Below are positions 17,739 to 27,781 of a stretch of 64,000 nt of DNA, piece after piece (position 1 is the first letter of the stretch; each line of letters starts with the position of its first letter). The translations under genes and the position numbers were made by a program. The notes beneath the pieces were generated by a model. The model was given only the letters and a program-made list of their open reading frames with translations, was not told where the DNA came from and did no database searches. Location of the stretch: contig NZ_PYXZ01000002.1 in NCBI RefSeq assembly GCF_003057875.1, positions 248,254 to 312,253 of the forward strand, in the 5' to 3' direction. Origin of the DNA: Nocardioides currus (lineage in GTDB: Bacteria; Actinomycetota; Actinomycetes; Propionibacteriales; Nocardioidaceae).

Positions 17739-19120
17739 TCGTTGGCCGTGGGGGACTCGTCGGACTCGCGCACCTGACGCACCTCCAGGCACACCTGGCC
17801 GGCGCCGCGCACCTTCGTCGAGAGCTTCGTGGTGCGCTCGAGGTCGGCGGTGCCGACCTCCTGCCACACCCACTCGTCGCCCGGCTCGACGGAGTCGCTG
17901 TCCCAGCGGAACACGACCGTGTCGCCGGTGCGGGTGCCGGACAACGACGGCGGCTTGGTCAGGGTGTCGGCGATGATCGGCGAGGGCGTGCTCGAGTCGG
18001 TGGGCGGCGGCGGGTCGGGCTCGTCCCCACGGCCGCCGCTCAGGACCAGACCGCCGACGAGCACCGCCGTCGCGACGACGCCCAGCACCGCCCAGACCAG
18101 GGTCGAGGTGCGTTGCTCCTCGGGCGCCTCGTCCTCGGGGTCGACCTGTGCCGTGGTGACGCGCCGGGGGCTGGAGGCGGAGATGACCGTGACCGCCTTC
18201 AACACGGTGCGGTCCTCCTCCGGCTCCGGCTCGGTGGCTCGCACGGTGGAGTCGGGGCGGTCGCCCTCGACGGCCACCACCGTGCGAGGCCAGTTGGCGG
18301 CGGCCTCGATCTGCTGGAGGCTCCGCGCGAGCTCGAGCGCGCTCTGCGGCCGGTGGGCTGGGTTCTTGGCCAGGCACTGCTGGAGCAGCCGGTCGAGGGC
18401 GGGTGGCACGTCGGAGCGCTGGGTGGCCGGCGGGGCGGCGTGCAGGATGCGGGCGCTGAGGGCGCGGGTCGAGTTGTCGCCGGCCGGGATCGAGAACGGG
18501 GACCGGCCCACGAGGAGGTGCCAGATGGTGGCGCCGAGGGAGTAGACGTCGGAGGCGACCGACCCGTTGGAGCGGCCGTCGAGCAGCTCGGGCGGCGACC
18601 ACGGGTAGGAGATGCGTACGTCGCTCTCGCCCTCGACCTCGGACATGTGACCGGCGATGCCGAAGTCGGTCAGGGCCGGCTCGTGGTAGGTCGTGACGAG
18701 CACGTTGCTGGGCTTGATGTCGCGGTGCAGGATGCCCGAGCGGTGGGCCGTCTCGATCGCGCTGGCGAGCTTGATGCCGGTGCTGACCGCGTCGACCACG
18801 GCCATCGGGTTGGACCGGACGCGGATGCCGAGGTCGGGCGGCGGGCAGTAGCGCATCACGAGGTAGGGGCGCCCGCCCTCCTGCGTGACGCCGGCCGTGA
18901 TCACCGAGACGATGTAGGGGTGGTCGGCCAGCCGGGCCATCGCGTTGGCCTCGGCGGTGAACAGCTGCTTCTCGCGGTCGTTGAGTGGCACGTCGGGGCG
19001 CACCACCTTGACGGCGACGCGCTGGCGGGGCCACTGCTGCTCGTAGAGGAAGACGTCGGCGAACCCGCCGCTGCCGAGGTGCTCGACGAAGGTGAAGCCA
19101 CCGATGAGGGGTGCACTCAC
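17726..19120 (-). CDS. Transmembrane serine/threonine protein kinase
   Basis: 464 residues from a GTG at 19120. The kinase domain spans about residues 9-265: glycine loop GSGGFADVF, Lys38 in VAVKVV, catalytic loop HRDIKPSN, DFG and SPPEL, so it should be active. A linker of about 70 residues with acidic and Arg patches leads to one membrane helix (about 336-358) and an outside domain of about 100 residues with a Cys pair near the end; PASTA repeats are absent. It overlaps the FHA gene (GTGA). In the bifidobacterial PFNA cluster the equivalent kinase (Pkb2) sits next to an FN3 protein, MoxR, DUF58 and transglutaminase genes, as here. Confidence 0.92.
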   Translation of the reverse strand: MSAPLIGGFTFVEHLGSGGFADVFLYEQQWPRQRVAVKVVRPDVPLNDREKQLFTAEANAMARLADHPYIVSVITAGVTQEGGRPYLVMRYCPPPDLGIRVRSNPMAVVDAVSTGIKLASAIETAHRSGILHRDIKPSNVLVTTYHEPALTDFGIAGHMSEVEGESDVRISYPWSPPELLDGRSNGSVASDVYSLGATIWHLLVGRSPFSIPAGDNSTRALSARILHAAPPATQRSDVPPALDRLLQQCLAKNPAHRPQSALELARSLQQIEAAANWPRTVVAVEGDRPDSTVRATEPEPEEDRTVLKAVTVISASSPRRVTTAQVDPEDEAPEEQRTSTLVWAVLGVVATAVLVGGLVLSGGRGDEPDPPPPTDSSTPSPIIADTLTKPPSLSGTRTGDTVVFRWDSDSVEPGDEWVWQEVGTADLERTTKLSTKVRGAGQVCLEVRQVRESDESPTANECVP

Positions 19121-20343
19121 CGTGGCACCACCGGGCCGACCTCGTAGCGGACCTCGTAGACCTCGGCCAGGTCGAGGCGCGCGCCCGGCTCGAGGACGTA
19201 GGCCTCACGGGCGGTCATTCGTTCGGGATCGCGGCCGGGCATGGTGAGCATGGTGCCACCCCGCGAGTCCAGGTCGCGCGCCAGCACGTTCCAGCCGTCG
19301 AGCTCGATGTGCAGGTGCATGCGGGAGACGAACGTGTGGTCGGAGGGCAGGTGCACCAGGTGCGGCCAGTCGGTGCTGTCCTCGAGCGGCGCGGGCTTGC
19401 GGCCCAGCACCACGCCCCGGTCGAGCGGGACCACCTCGCCGGTCGGCAGTCGCAGGCCGCCCAGCGTGGGTCGCGGCAGCCGGCGGGGCTCCTGCGGGGC
19501 GACGGGCGCCCGGCACACCCGGCACACCGGGGTGTCGGCCGGCGTCAGGTGGCCCGAGGGGCAGCTGATCGCCAGCACCGTGTCCGCCGTGCCGTGCCGC
19601 AGGTGTGAGGCCAGGTCGGGCCGGTGCACGGTCGACCCGTCGTGGTCGTCCACCTCCTCGTGGGACGGGACGACGGCGTCGTCGGCGGAGTCGGCGGGGT
19701 GGCCCTCGGCGGGCTGGATCGTGGTGTGGGTGCCCTCCGAGATCCGCTCGAGCAGGGCCGGGTCGGGCTCGGTCGTGTCGGTCAGCGACCCGGTGTCGTG
19801 CTCGCGCTCGGGAGCCATCCGCCGGCGCGGGCGCGGGGGCGGGCCGTCCGGTCCGGTCGCGGCCAGGATCGCGGCCGGGATGCCGTCGATCATGCGACCG
19901 CTCGGCGCCGGCGCGGTGGACACCTGCGGGGGAGGGGTCGAGGTGCGGTGGGACAGCGGCTTGAGGACCGCCCGCGAGGCCGCGACGACACCGCCGGCCA
20001 GGCGGCGCATGCGCGGCAGCGAGTCGGGGTCGGCCCCACCGTCGAGGCTCAGGATCCGGTCGGCGCCCGAGACCCGGACGTGCCCGGCGCCGCGTGACAA
20101 GGAGGTCGAGCTGCCACCGGCGAGATCGATGATCGCCAGGCCAGGGGGGTCGCCCGCGAACGCCTTCTCCACGATCGCGAGCACCTGCTCGGTGACGGGG
20201 GCGTCGCTCCCGCGCGCGCCCGACAGCACGGCCCAGAGGTCGTCGAGGACGTCGTCGTCGCCGGGGTCGGTCATCAGGACCCAGTGGTCCCCCGCCCCCA
20301 GCAGCACTCCGTCGCCCGCGGCGTACCTCGTCTCCACGACCAC
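19117..20343 (-). CDS. FHA-domain protein with central zinc-ribbon-like Cys cluster
   Basis: 408 residues from a GTG at 20343 with a GGAGG five bases before it; a longer in-frame ATG at 20403 is less well placed. Residues 1-130 form an undefined alpha/beta region (GDHWVLMTDPGDDDVLDDLW). A disordered Pro/Thr-rich stretch follows; then CPSGHLTPADTPVCRVC (from about residue 258) looks like a zinc ribbon. A C-terminal FHA domain (about 308-400) keeps the GR of VVLGRKP, the SRMHLHIEL and the SRGGT/N-like loop that read phosphothreonine. It heads the operon with the kinase and is its likely target or reader. Confidence 0.88.
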   Translation of the reverse strand: MVVETRYAAGDGVLLGAGDHWVLMTDPGDDDVLDDLWAVLSGARGSDAPVTEQVLAIVEKAFAGDPPGLAIIDLAGGSSTSLSRGAGHVRVSGADRILSLDGGADPDSLPRMRRLAGGVVAASRAVLKPLSHRTSTPPPQVSTAPAPSGRMIDGIPAAILAATGPDGPPPRPRRRMAPEREHDTGSLTDTTEPDPALLERISEGTHTTIQPAEGHPADSADDAVVPSHEEVDDHDGSTVHRPDLASHLRHGTADTVLAISCPSGHLTPADTPVCRVCRAPVAPQEPRRLPRPTLGGLRLPTGEVVPLDRGVVLGRKPAPLEDSTDWPHLVHLPSDHTFVSRMHLHIELDGWNVLARDLDSRGGTMLTMPGRDPERMTAREAYVLEPGARLDLAEVYEVRYEVGPVVPR

Positions 20344-20450
20344 GCCTGCCTCCTCACCCCGTCGAGTGGCCTTCCCAGGACAGATTGCCTCATGCCTGGT
20401 CACTGCTCTGCACGCCCATCGTCACCGATCGGACAGCACTCTGTCTCAAC

Positions 20451-20479
20451 TTGTCCTGAAGCGCACACCTACATACGCT
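20451..20479 (+). promoter_or_regulatory. SigA-type promoter of the Ig/FN3-MoxR-DUF58-TGase operon
   Basis: TTGTCC (20451-20456), 17 bases, TACGCT (20474-20479). The predicted start near 20486 leaves a leader of about 40 bases with AGTAGGGGGAC as ribosome site before the GTG at 20527. The divergent FHA gene starts at 20343; its own promoter in the 183-base gap was not pinned down. Confidence 0.6.
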
Positions 20480-20526
20480 CTCGGTGCGACCATGGGGTCG
20501 ACGCACTGCAGTAGGGGGACACACTC

Positions 20527-23500
20527 GTGGCGCGCGCAGGTTTCATCCGCCGGCACAGGGTTGCCATCGCGTCCAACACCGCTCTGGTGCTGGCCGCGGG
20601 TGCCGTGGTTGCCTACGCCATCTCCGCCGACGGCTACCAGGCGCACAAGGCCGAGCTCAACGACGGCGGCATCTGGGTCGTCAACGGCGACCGCGGGCTC
20701 TACGGCCGGATCAACAAGCCGATCAACCAGCTCGACACCACGATCCTGAGCGAGAACGGCAGCGACCGCCAGCTCGACGTGGTCCAGGACGGCGCCGCGG
20801 TCGCGGCGATCGACCGCAAGGCCCTTACCGCCCAGGTGATCGACCCCTCGGCCTCCAAGCTCGACCCGACCGGCAAGATCTCACTTCCCTCCTCCGGCGA
20901 CCAGCAGATGGCCGGAGGCACCTTCGCCTCGATCGACGCCGAGAACGGTGAGCTGTGGGCCGTGCAGCTTGACCCTCAGCTCGGACGCCCCCTCATCACC
21001 ACGGTCGATGCGCAGGGCAAGCCCCTGGCGAAGGTCGGCGACGGCGCCGCGCTCGCGGTCACCCAGTCCGGCACGGTGATCGCCACCTCGCAGGGCAAGT
21101 CGACCATCACCTACCTCGTCCCCTCCGGCGACGCCTTCGCGAAGCCGCGCTCCGAGGACCTGCCCGAGGACGCCGGCGACGTCACGTCCGTCACGGCGGT
21201 CGGCGAGACCGCGGTGACCCTGGACGAGGCGACGGGCGCGCTCAGCGTCATCGGCGGCCCGAGCGCGACGATGCCGGCCGAGAGCGTGCTCCAGCAGCCC
21301 GGCCCCGACGCCGACTCGGTGCTGGTGGCCAACCCCGGCGGCCTGCTGCGCGTCGACCTCGAGACGGGCAAGGCGACCATCGTCGACGAGGGCCGCACCG
21401 GCGTGCCGGTCGAGCCCGTGCGACTCGGCGCCTGCTCGTACGCCGCCTGGTCGGGCGGCATCGGGTCGGTGACCGTCCAGTGCGGCGACGACGACGCGCA
21501 GAACTCCACCCTCGGCGGGAAGGCCGGCGAGCTGGCCTTCCGGGTCAACCGCGGCCAGATCGTCCTCAACGACAACACCAGCGGCACGGTCTGGGACCTC
21601 GACGAGCAGACCCCCGAGAAGATCGACAACTGGAACGCCTTCACGCGCAGCAAGAAGAAGAAGGACGACGACAAGGAGAACCAGCAGCAGAGCGCGGCCG
21701 ACCGCACCCCGCCGAAGGCCGAGCCCGACAGCTACGGTGCGCGGCCGGGCCGCACCACCGTGCTGCACCCGCTCGACAACGACTCCGCCCCCGAGGGGCG
21801 GCTGCTGAGCATCGTCGACGTCGACCAGCCCACCGGTGGTGCGTCGGCCGAGATCAGCCCCGACGGGCAGACCATCGTGCTGGAGATGCCGGACGACGCG
21901 CGCGACACCTCCTTCGACTACTACATCGACGACGGACGCAGCAACGCCACCGCCCACGCCACGGTGCGGGTCGGGGTGCGCACCAACGGCGAGAACGACC
22001 AGCCCAAGCTGCGCAACGGCTTCGAGCCCCGCCTGCGCCGCGTCGCCGCCAACGGCTCCGTCAGCTACCCCGTCCTCTCCGACTGGCGCGACGACGGTGA
22101 CGGCGACTCGCTGATCCTCGAGTCCGCCACCGTCCTCGGGGCGGGCAACACCGGCGCCGTCGCCCGCACCACCTCCGACGGGCGCCTGCGCTTCACCGGC
22201 TCCCGCGACGGCGGCGACACCTTCCAGGTGGAGTACCTCGTCAGCGACGGCCGCTCCGAGCCCGTCCGGCAGACGATGAGCTTCGAGGTCCAGGAGCGGC
22301 TCGACCGCGAGACGTTCCCCGCCGTCGCCGAGCCCGACGTGATCCGCGGCGAGCAGGGCCAGCCGATCAAGATCCGGCCCCTGCTCAACGACCTGCCCGG
22401 GTCCGACCCCGGCAGCCCCGACGCCGAGCTGGCGATCGCCGCGAAGGTGCCGGCCCAGGACGGCGCCCAGGTCAAGACCGACCTCGAGACCGGCGTCATC
22501 ACGGTCACCGCCTCCGAGGCGCGCACCTACTTCCTGCAGTACGACGCGGCGTACGGCGACGCGGCCCTCGACAAGGCGACGATCCGCGTCGACGTCCGGC
22601 CCAAGCCCAAGTCGCCCGGCGAGCCGGTGGCGATGCCCGACTCGCTGACCATCTTCGGCCAGGCGGCCGGCATCGTCGACGTCCTGGCCAACGACCTCGA
22701 CCCCGCCGGCGGGCTGCTGGTCGTGCAGACCGCGACCGCCGAGAACCGCAACCAGGTCGACGTCGCGATCATCGACGGGCGCTGGCTGCGCATCTCCGCG
22801 CGGCAGGGTGAGCTGTCGCCCAACCCGCAGCTGGTGAACTACACGATCAGCAACGGTGCCAACTCCGGCGTCAAGGGCGAGGTCTCGGTCAGCCAGCGCA
22901 GGACGCCGGCCGACAACTCGCCGGTGACCGTCACCGACCGGGTGCACGTGCGCTCCGGGTCGTCTGTCACGGCGGCCGTGCTCGACAACGACGTCGCGCC
23001 CTCGGGTGACCGGCTCTCGCTGGTCGGTGACGCGGCCCAGGGCGTCGCCGGCGAGCTCAAGATCGAGCGGCCGGTCGGCGTGAAGGGCGACATCGGCACC
23101 GCGCTCGTCTCGGGTCGCAACGTGCGCTACATCGCCCCCGACCTCAAGGAGCGCGACTCCTTCGAGATCTCCTACATCGCCCAGACGAGCACGGGGGAGC
23201 AGGCGCCCGGCAAGCTGGTCGTGATCGTCACCCCGGCCAAGGACCCCAACACCGCCCCCGAGCCGCCGACGCTGGAGTCGCGCGTCGTCTCGGGTGGCCA
23301 GGTCAAGATCAGGCTGCCGGGCAGCGGCATCGACCCCGACGGCGACCCGGTCACCGTCAACGGCATCACCTCCGCGCCCCGGCTGGGTCGGGTGCTCGGC
23401 TACGGCGGCAACTTCCTGGAGTACCAGGCCTACCCGCGCACCACCGGCACCGACGAGTTCGAGTACTCCGTCGTCGACAGCCGCGGGGCCGTCGCCACCG

Positions 23501-26500
23501 GCACCGTGCGTGTCGGCATCGCCCCGCCCGGTGAGCCGCAGCCGATCCTGGCCGTGGCCGACCAGCTGACCATCGCCCCGGGCCGGACCGCCGTGTTCGA
23601 CCCGATGGCCAACGACTACTTCGCACCCGGCGACAAGATCAAGCTGGCCCTGCGCGACGCCCCCGACGGGGCGAAGATCGACCCGAAGACCAACCTCGTG
23701 TCGGTCCCGGCCCCGGACACCACCCAGGGGGAGACGACCCCGGTCGTCTACACCATCTCCGACGGCATCAACACCTCCAGCGCCACCATGACCCTGGTGC
23801 TGTCGGAGGACTTCGAGAACCCGCCCGTGGTCGCCGACGCGTTCGGCGTCGTGGACGAGAGCGAGAGCGTGTCGGTCGACGTGCTCGAGGGCGCCTACGA
23901 CCCGGACGGCAAGGCCTCGGACCTCGAGGTCGTCGAGGTGTACGGCGAGGACGGCACCGGCGGCCGCCCGACCATCAACGGCAGCAACGTGAAGGTCGAC
24001 CGCGGCCCCAACCCGGTCGTCGTCCCGTTCCGGATCGAGGACTCGAGCGGGGCCGCCGCGACCGCGTCGCTCTACGTCCCCCCGACCGGCCGCTCCATCC
24101 CCTACGTGAAGCCCGGCGTGCAGATCGAGCTCGACGAGGGCGCGACGGCCAAGGGCAAGCTCAAGGACTACGTCGTCAACCCGTCGGGCGGCCCGATCAG
24201 GCTCACCGCCCGCCAGTCGGTCTCGGCGTCCCCGTCCCAGCTCCAGGCGCAGCGCACCGGCGACGACTCGTTCCAGGTGACCGCGCGCGAGGGCTACCGC
24301 GGGCCGGGCGCCGTGCTGCTCGAGGTCACCACGGCGACCAACGAGGGTGGCAACGAGGACCCCGAGGACCCGACGGACGGCTACACCGCGTTGCTCTCGG
24401 TCCCGGTCCAGGTCGGCGACGACACCCCGGTCCTCGACTGCCCGCAGGACACGTTCGACATCTCGGCGGGACAGACCCAGGAGCTCGACATCCTGACGCT
24501 CTGCAACGTCTTCACCCCCGACCCGGCCGACGCCCCCGGGCTCACCTACGACGGCGCCTGGACCCAGGAGGTCGACGGCCTGAGCCTGAGCGGGAGCGGC
24601 GGCTCGGTGCTCACCGTCACGGCGGCCGACGACGCCAACCAGGGTGGCGAGGCCGTCCTGTCCGTCACCAGCAACGGCAGCGATCCCGAGCTGATCCGGT
24701 TCCGCCTCGAGAGCGCGCCGCCGCCCGACCTGCTCCAGATCCCGTCCGAGGACCTCGAGGCGGGCCAGTCGCGCCAGATCAACCTCGCGCCGTACCTCGA
24801 GAGCGGCGTCAGCGACCCCACGCCGACCGTCGTGACGATCGAGCAGGTCAGCGGGTCAGGCGTCTCGGCCAGCAAGAATGGCGCCACCGTGACGCTGAAG
24901 GCGGGGGCCGACACCAGCGGGCGATCGGTGTTCCGCGTGGTGATGAGCGACGTCGAGGACTCCAGCAGCTCCGCGCGCCGCGTGGAGGGCCGCATCGAGG
25001 TCGACGTCACCGGCGTCCCCGGCCAGCCCGGCACGCCGTACGACTACGACAACAACGAAGAGGGCACGATCCGCGTCGGCTGGTTCCCGCCGAAGGACGA
25101 CGGTGGCGCACCGATCACCAGCTACGTCCTCAAGGAGATGACCAAGGGCAAGACGACGCGCTGCCGCACCAACGAGTGCGACGTGTCGGGCCTGGAGAAC
25201 CAGAAGCAGTACAACTTCCGCGTCGCGGCGGTGAACAAGGTCGGCCAGGGACCGTGGAGCGACCTGTCGCAGACGGCCTACGCCGACACCAAGCCCGCGC
25301 GCGTCTCCAACATCCGGATGGTGAGCCGGGCCGACCACACCATCACCCTCGGCTGGTCGAGGCCGCAGAGCAGCACGACGATCGAGAGCTACCGCGTCAC
25401 CTGGCTCGGCCAGTCCGTGACCGTCCCGGGCTCCTCGCCCACCACCGTCGTCACGGGGCTCGACAACAACCAGAAGTACGTGTTCTCGGTGTCGGCGCTC
25501 AACAGCGTCGGCTGGTCGCCCAAGCGCGAGTCGACGCCCCTCCAGTCGATCGGCACGCCCGCGTCGCCCGGCGGTCTGGCGGTCGTGGACCGCGAGGCCG
25601 GCCTCGACGCCACGGACGTGTCGGCCAGCTGGACCTCGACCCCGGCGGAGGGGCCGGCGCCGACGCTCTACACGCTGGCCTACTCCGTCAAGGGCGGTCC
25701 GCTGACCGCGGTGCCCGGTTGCAGCCGCATCCAGGCCCTGACCTGCACCCACACCGGGGTGCCCTACAACGGCGACACCTACAGCTACTACGTCCAGGCG
25801 AGCAACGAGAAGAACACCTCGCCGCCCGGCACGGCCGTCACCTTCCAGGCCGTCGGCAAGCCGGCCAAGTGGGGCGCCATCACCGCCACCCCCACCGGCG
25901 TCGACAACGAGGTGCTCGTGACCGGCACCGCGCCGGAGTCGCGCGGCTCGACGGCCCGTGCGGCGATCCTCGTCAACGGCGGCGCCGTCTGGGAGCTCGC
26001 CGTGTCTCCCGGGCGCGTCATCAACGAGCGGGTGCGCACCGCCGGCAACGGCTCGCCCTACCCGGTCCAGATGCGGATGTGCAACGAGTTCGCGGCCACG
26101 GTCGGGTGCAGCTTCTCCGACCCTGTCAGCGTGACGACCTACGGTCCGCTGAACAACTCGCACATCTACTCCAAGACCCCGGTCGTCGAGGGCAAGTCGA
26201 TCTACTGGGTCATCTCCGGCACCAGCAACGGCGACGCCGCGATCATCGACTTCCAGGCGGAGGGCGGGGCGCTGCAGACGATCCGGCTCACCTCGCCCGG
26301 GGCCTTCCAGATCCAGACCTCGCCGGTCGCCACGACCAACTACAGCCAGAAGCAGGACATGTCGTTCCGGTTGTACGACGACGCGCCGGGCGGTCGCGGC
26401 GAGGGACGCGACAGCGGGTCGGCCACGTCCGGCGAGCCACCACTGCCCTCCATCTCGATCAGCAAGGGCGCGCAGTGCTCCACCGCGAGCGACGGCACCT

Positions 26501-26775
26501 CCATGCCCAACTGCTCGGACGTGAAGGGCCAGGGGTTCACCTGCGAGGAGGCGTCCTGTGCGTTCGTCAACGTCTCCTACGACAACCAGCGAGGCTCGGT
26601 GGACTGCCGGATCGAGGTGTTCTACAACATCGTCGGCTGGCAGTACGTCAACAGCTTCAAGATGGACACCGGGACGAGCGGCGCCACCCCACGCGCCTAC
26701 TGGGGCGAGACCGGTCACGGACTGCGCGTCAACTGCGGCAACGGAAGCTACTACTCCAACGAGATCGGCTGGTAG
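20527..26775 (+). CDS. Giant Ig-like/FN3 surface protein
   Basis: 2082 residues. A membrane helix near the N-terminus (about 11-33, after RRHR) anchors it with most of the chain outside. Residues about 40-370 look like a beta-propeller-style sensor region. A Lys/Asp linker (SKKKKDDDKENQQQ) follows, then some ten cadherin-like/Ig-like repeats (about 395-1490; LANDLDPAGG and ISDGINTSSA motifs recur), three FN3 domains (about 1497-1590, 1590-1675, 1675-1770) and a Cys-rich C-terminal domain of about 300 residues ending near NCGNGSYYSNEIGW. This is the position of the FN3 protein of the bifidobacterial PFNA cluster. It is co-transcribed with MoxR, DUF58 and transglutaminase genes. Ligand unknown. 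Confidence 0.9.
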   Translation: MARAGFIRRHRVAIASNTALVLAAGAVVAYAISADGYQAHKAELNDGGIWVVNGDRGLYGRINKPINQLDTTILSENGSDRQLDVVQDGAAVAAIDRKALTAQVIDPSASKLDPTGKISLPSSGDQQMAGGTFASIDAENGELWAVQLDPQLGRPLITTVDAQGKPLAKVGDGAALAVTQSGTVIATSQGKSTITYLVPSGDAFAKPRSEDLPEDAGDVTSVTAVGETAVTLDEATGALSVIGGPSATMPAESVLQQPGPDADSVLVANPGGLLRVDLETGKATIVDEGRTGVPVEPVRLGACSYAAWSGGIGSVTVQCGDDDAQNSTLGGKAGELAFRVNRGQIVLNDNTSGTVWDLDEQTPEKIDNWNAFTRSKKKKDDDKENQQQSAADRTPPKAEPDSYGARPGRTTVLHPLDNDSAPEGRLLSIVDVDQPTGGASAEISPDGQTIVLEMPDDARDTSFDYYIDDGRSNATAHATVRVGVRTNGENDQPKLRNGFEPRLRRVAANGSVSYPVLSDWRDDGDGDSLILESATVLGAGNTGAVARTTSDGRLRFTGSRDGGDTFQVEYLVSDGRSEPVRQTMSFEVQERLDRETFPAVAEPDVIRGEQGQPIKIRPLLNDLPGSDPGSPDAELAIAAKVPAQDGAQVKTDLETGVITVTASEARTYFLQYDAAYGDAALDKATIRVDVRPKPKSPGEPVAMPDSLTIFGQAAGIVDVLANDLDPAGGLLVVQTATAENRNQVDVAIIDGRWLRISARQGELSPNPQLVNYTISNGANSGVKGEVSVSQRRTPADNSPVTVTDRVHVRSGSSVTAAVLDNDVAPSGDRLSLVGDAAQGVAGELKIERPVGVKGDIGTALVSGRNVRYIAPDLKERDSFEISYIAQTSTGEQAPGKLVVIVTPAKDPNTAPEPPTLESRVVSGGQVKIRLPGSGIDPDGDPVTVNGITSAPRLGRVLGYGGNFLEYQAYPRTTGTDEFEYSVVDSRGAVATGTVRVGIAPPGEPQPILAVADQLTIAPGRTAVFDPMANDYFAPGDKIKLALRDAPDGAKIDPKTNLVSVPAPDTTQGETTPVVYTISDGINTSSATMTLVLSEDFENPPVVADAFGVVDESESVSVDVLEGAYDPDGKASDLEVVEVYGEDGTGGRPTINGSNVKVDRGPNPVVVPFRIEDSSGAAATASLYVPPTGRSIPYVKPGVQIELDEGATAKGKLKDYVVNPSGGPIRLTARQSVSASPSQLQAQRTGDDSFQVTAREGYRGPGAVLLEVTTATNEGGNEDPEDPTDGYTALLSVPVQVGDDTPVLDCPQDTFDISAGQTQELDILTLCNVFTPDPADAPGLTYDGAWTQEVDGLSLSGSGGSVLTVTAADDANQGGEAVLSVTSNGSDPELIRFRLESAPPPDLLQIPSEDLEAGQSRQINLAPYLESGVSDPTPTVVTIEQVSGSGVSASKNGATVTLKAGADTSGRSVFRVVMSDVEDSSSSARRVEGRIEVDVTGVPGQPGTPYDYDNNEEGTIRVGWFPPKDDGGAPITSYVLKEMTKGKTTRCRTNECDVSGLENQKQYNFRVAAVNKVGQGPWSDLSQTAYADTKPARVSNIRMVSRADHTITLGWSRPQSSTTIESYRVTWLGQSVTVPGSSPTTVVTGLDNNQKYVFSVSALNSVGWSPKRESTPLQSIGTPASPGGLAVVDREAGLDATDVSASWTSTPAEGPAPTLYTLAYSVKGGPLTAVPGCSRIQALTCTHTGVPYNGDTYSYYVQASNEKNTSPPGTAVTFQAVGKPAKWGAITATPTGVDNEVLVTGTAPESRGSTARAAILVNGGAVWELAVSPGRVINERVRTAGNGSPYPVQMRMCNEFAATVGCSFSDPVSVTTYGPLNNSHIYSKTPVVEGKSIYWVISGTSNGDAAIIDFQAEGGALQTIRLTSPGAFQIQTSPVATTNYSQKQDMSFRLYDDAPGGRGEGRDSGSATSGEPPLPSISISKGAQCSTASDGTSMPNCSDVKGQGFTCEEASCAFVNVSYDNQRGSVDCRIEVFYNIVGWQYVNSFKMDTGTSGATPRAYWGETGHGLRVNCGNGSYYSNEIGW

Positions 26776-26807
26776 ATGACCGGCCACCACCCAACGACTG
26801 GAGCACT

Positions 26808-27776
26808 ATGACCATCTCCCACGAGCAGGCCGACTGGTTCAAGCAGACCTTCGACCAGCTGACCGACAACATGGAGATCGCCGTCCTCGGCAAGCGTCAC
26901 GTCGTGCGGCTGGCGCTGACCTGCCTGCTGTCCGAGGGCCACATCCTGCTCGAGGACTTCCCGGGCACGGGCAAGACGATGCTCGCGCGCGCGCTCGCCA
27001 ACACCGTGCAGGGCTCCAACGCGCGCATCCAGTTCACGCCCGACCTGCTGCCCTCCGACGTCATCGGCGTCACGGTCTACGACCAGCACAAGGGCACCTT
27101 CGACTTCCACCCCGGCCCGATCTTCCACACGATCGTGCTGGCCGACGAGATCAACCGTGCCTCGCCCAAGACCCAGTCGGCGCTGCTCGAGGTGATGGAG
27201 GAGAGCCGCGTCACCGTCGACGGGGTCGCCCACTCCGTCGGCAAGCCGTTCCTGGTGATCGCGACCCAGAACCCGATCGAGCAGGCCGGCACCTACCGCC
27301 TGCCCGAGGCACAGCTCGACCGGTTCCTGATGAAGACCTCGATGGGCTACCCCGACCGCCAGGCGACGGTCGAGCTGCTCATCAACGCGGCCGTGCGCGA
27401 CCGCGCCTCGCTCGTCACGCCGGTGATCACCGCCGCGACGATCTCGCAGATGAGCGGCCTCGCCGACCAGGTCTACGTCGACCCGGCCGTCGTGGGGTAC
27501 GTCGCCGAGCTGGCCGAGGAGTCGCGGCGCCAGCCGCACGTGAAGCTCGGGCTCTCCGCGCGCGGTTGCCTCGCGTTCATCCGGGTGGCGAAGACCTGGG
27601 CCGCCGCGGACGGTCGCGACCACGTCGTGCCCGACGACATCAAGGAGCTCGCGGAGCCGGTGCTGTCGCACCGCCTGCTGCTCGACGCCGAGGCGCAGTT
27701 CAGCGGGGTCAGCGTCCAGACGGTCATCAGCCGCCTGCTCGACGCCGTCGCGCCGCCGACCGACCGGGTGGCCTGA
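26808..27776 (+). CDS. MoxR family AAA+ ATPase
   Basis: 322 residues from the ATG at 26808 with a CTGGAG ribosome site. Walker A GTGKTML, Walker B VLADEINR, sensor 1 ATQNPIEQ and the arginine-containing PEAQLDRF stretch are all present. MoxR proteins act as chaperones that mature or load metals into partners, usually together with DUF58 and von Willebrand or transglutaminase proteins, which follow directly. The longer open frame on this strand lies within the FN3 gene. Confidence 0.95.
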   Translation: MTISHEQADWFKQTFDQLTDNMEIAVLGKRHVVRLALTCLLSEGHILLEDFPGTGKTMLARALANTVQGSNARIQFTPDLLPSDVIGVTVYDQHKGTFDFHPGPIFHTIVLADEINRASPKTQSALLEVMEESRVTVDGVAHSVGKPFLVIATQNPIEQAGTYRLPEAQLDRFLMKTSMGYPDRQATVELLINAAVRDRASLVTPVITAATISQMSGLADQVYVDPAVVGYVAELAEESRRQPHVKLGLSARGCLAFIRVAKTWAAADGRDHVVPDDIKELAEPVLSHRLLLDAEAQFSGVSVQTVISRLLDAVAPPTDRVA

Positions 27777-27781
27777 GTCCG

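Noticed and set aside
20881..22947. 688-codon minus-strand frame opposite the FN3 protein
   Set aside because: Repetitive Val/Gly/Asp/Arg translation mirrors the repeats of the real gene; no ribosome site or motif.
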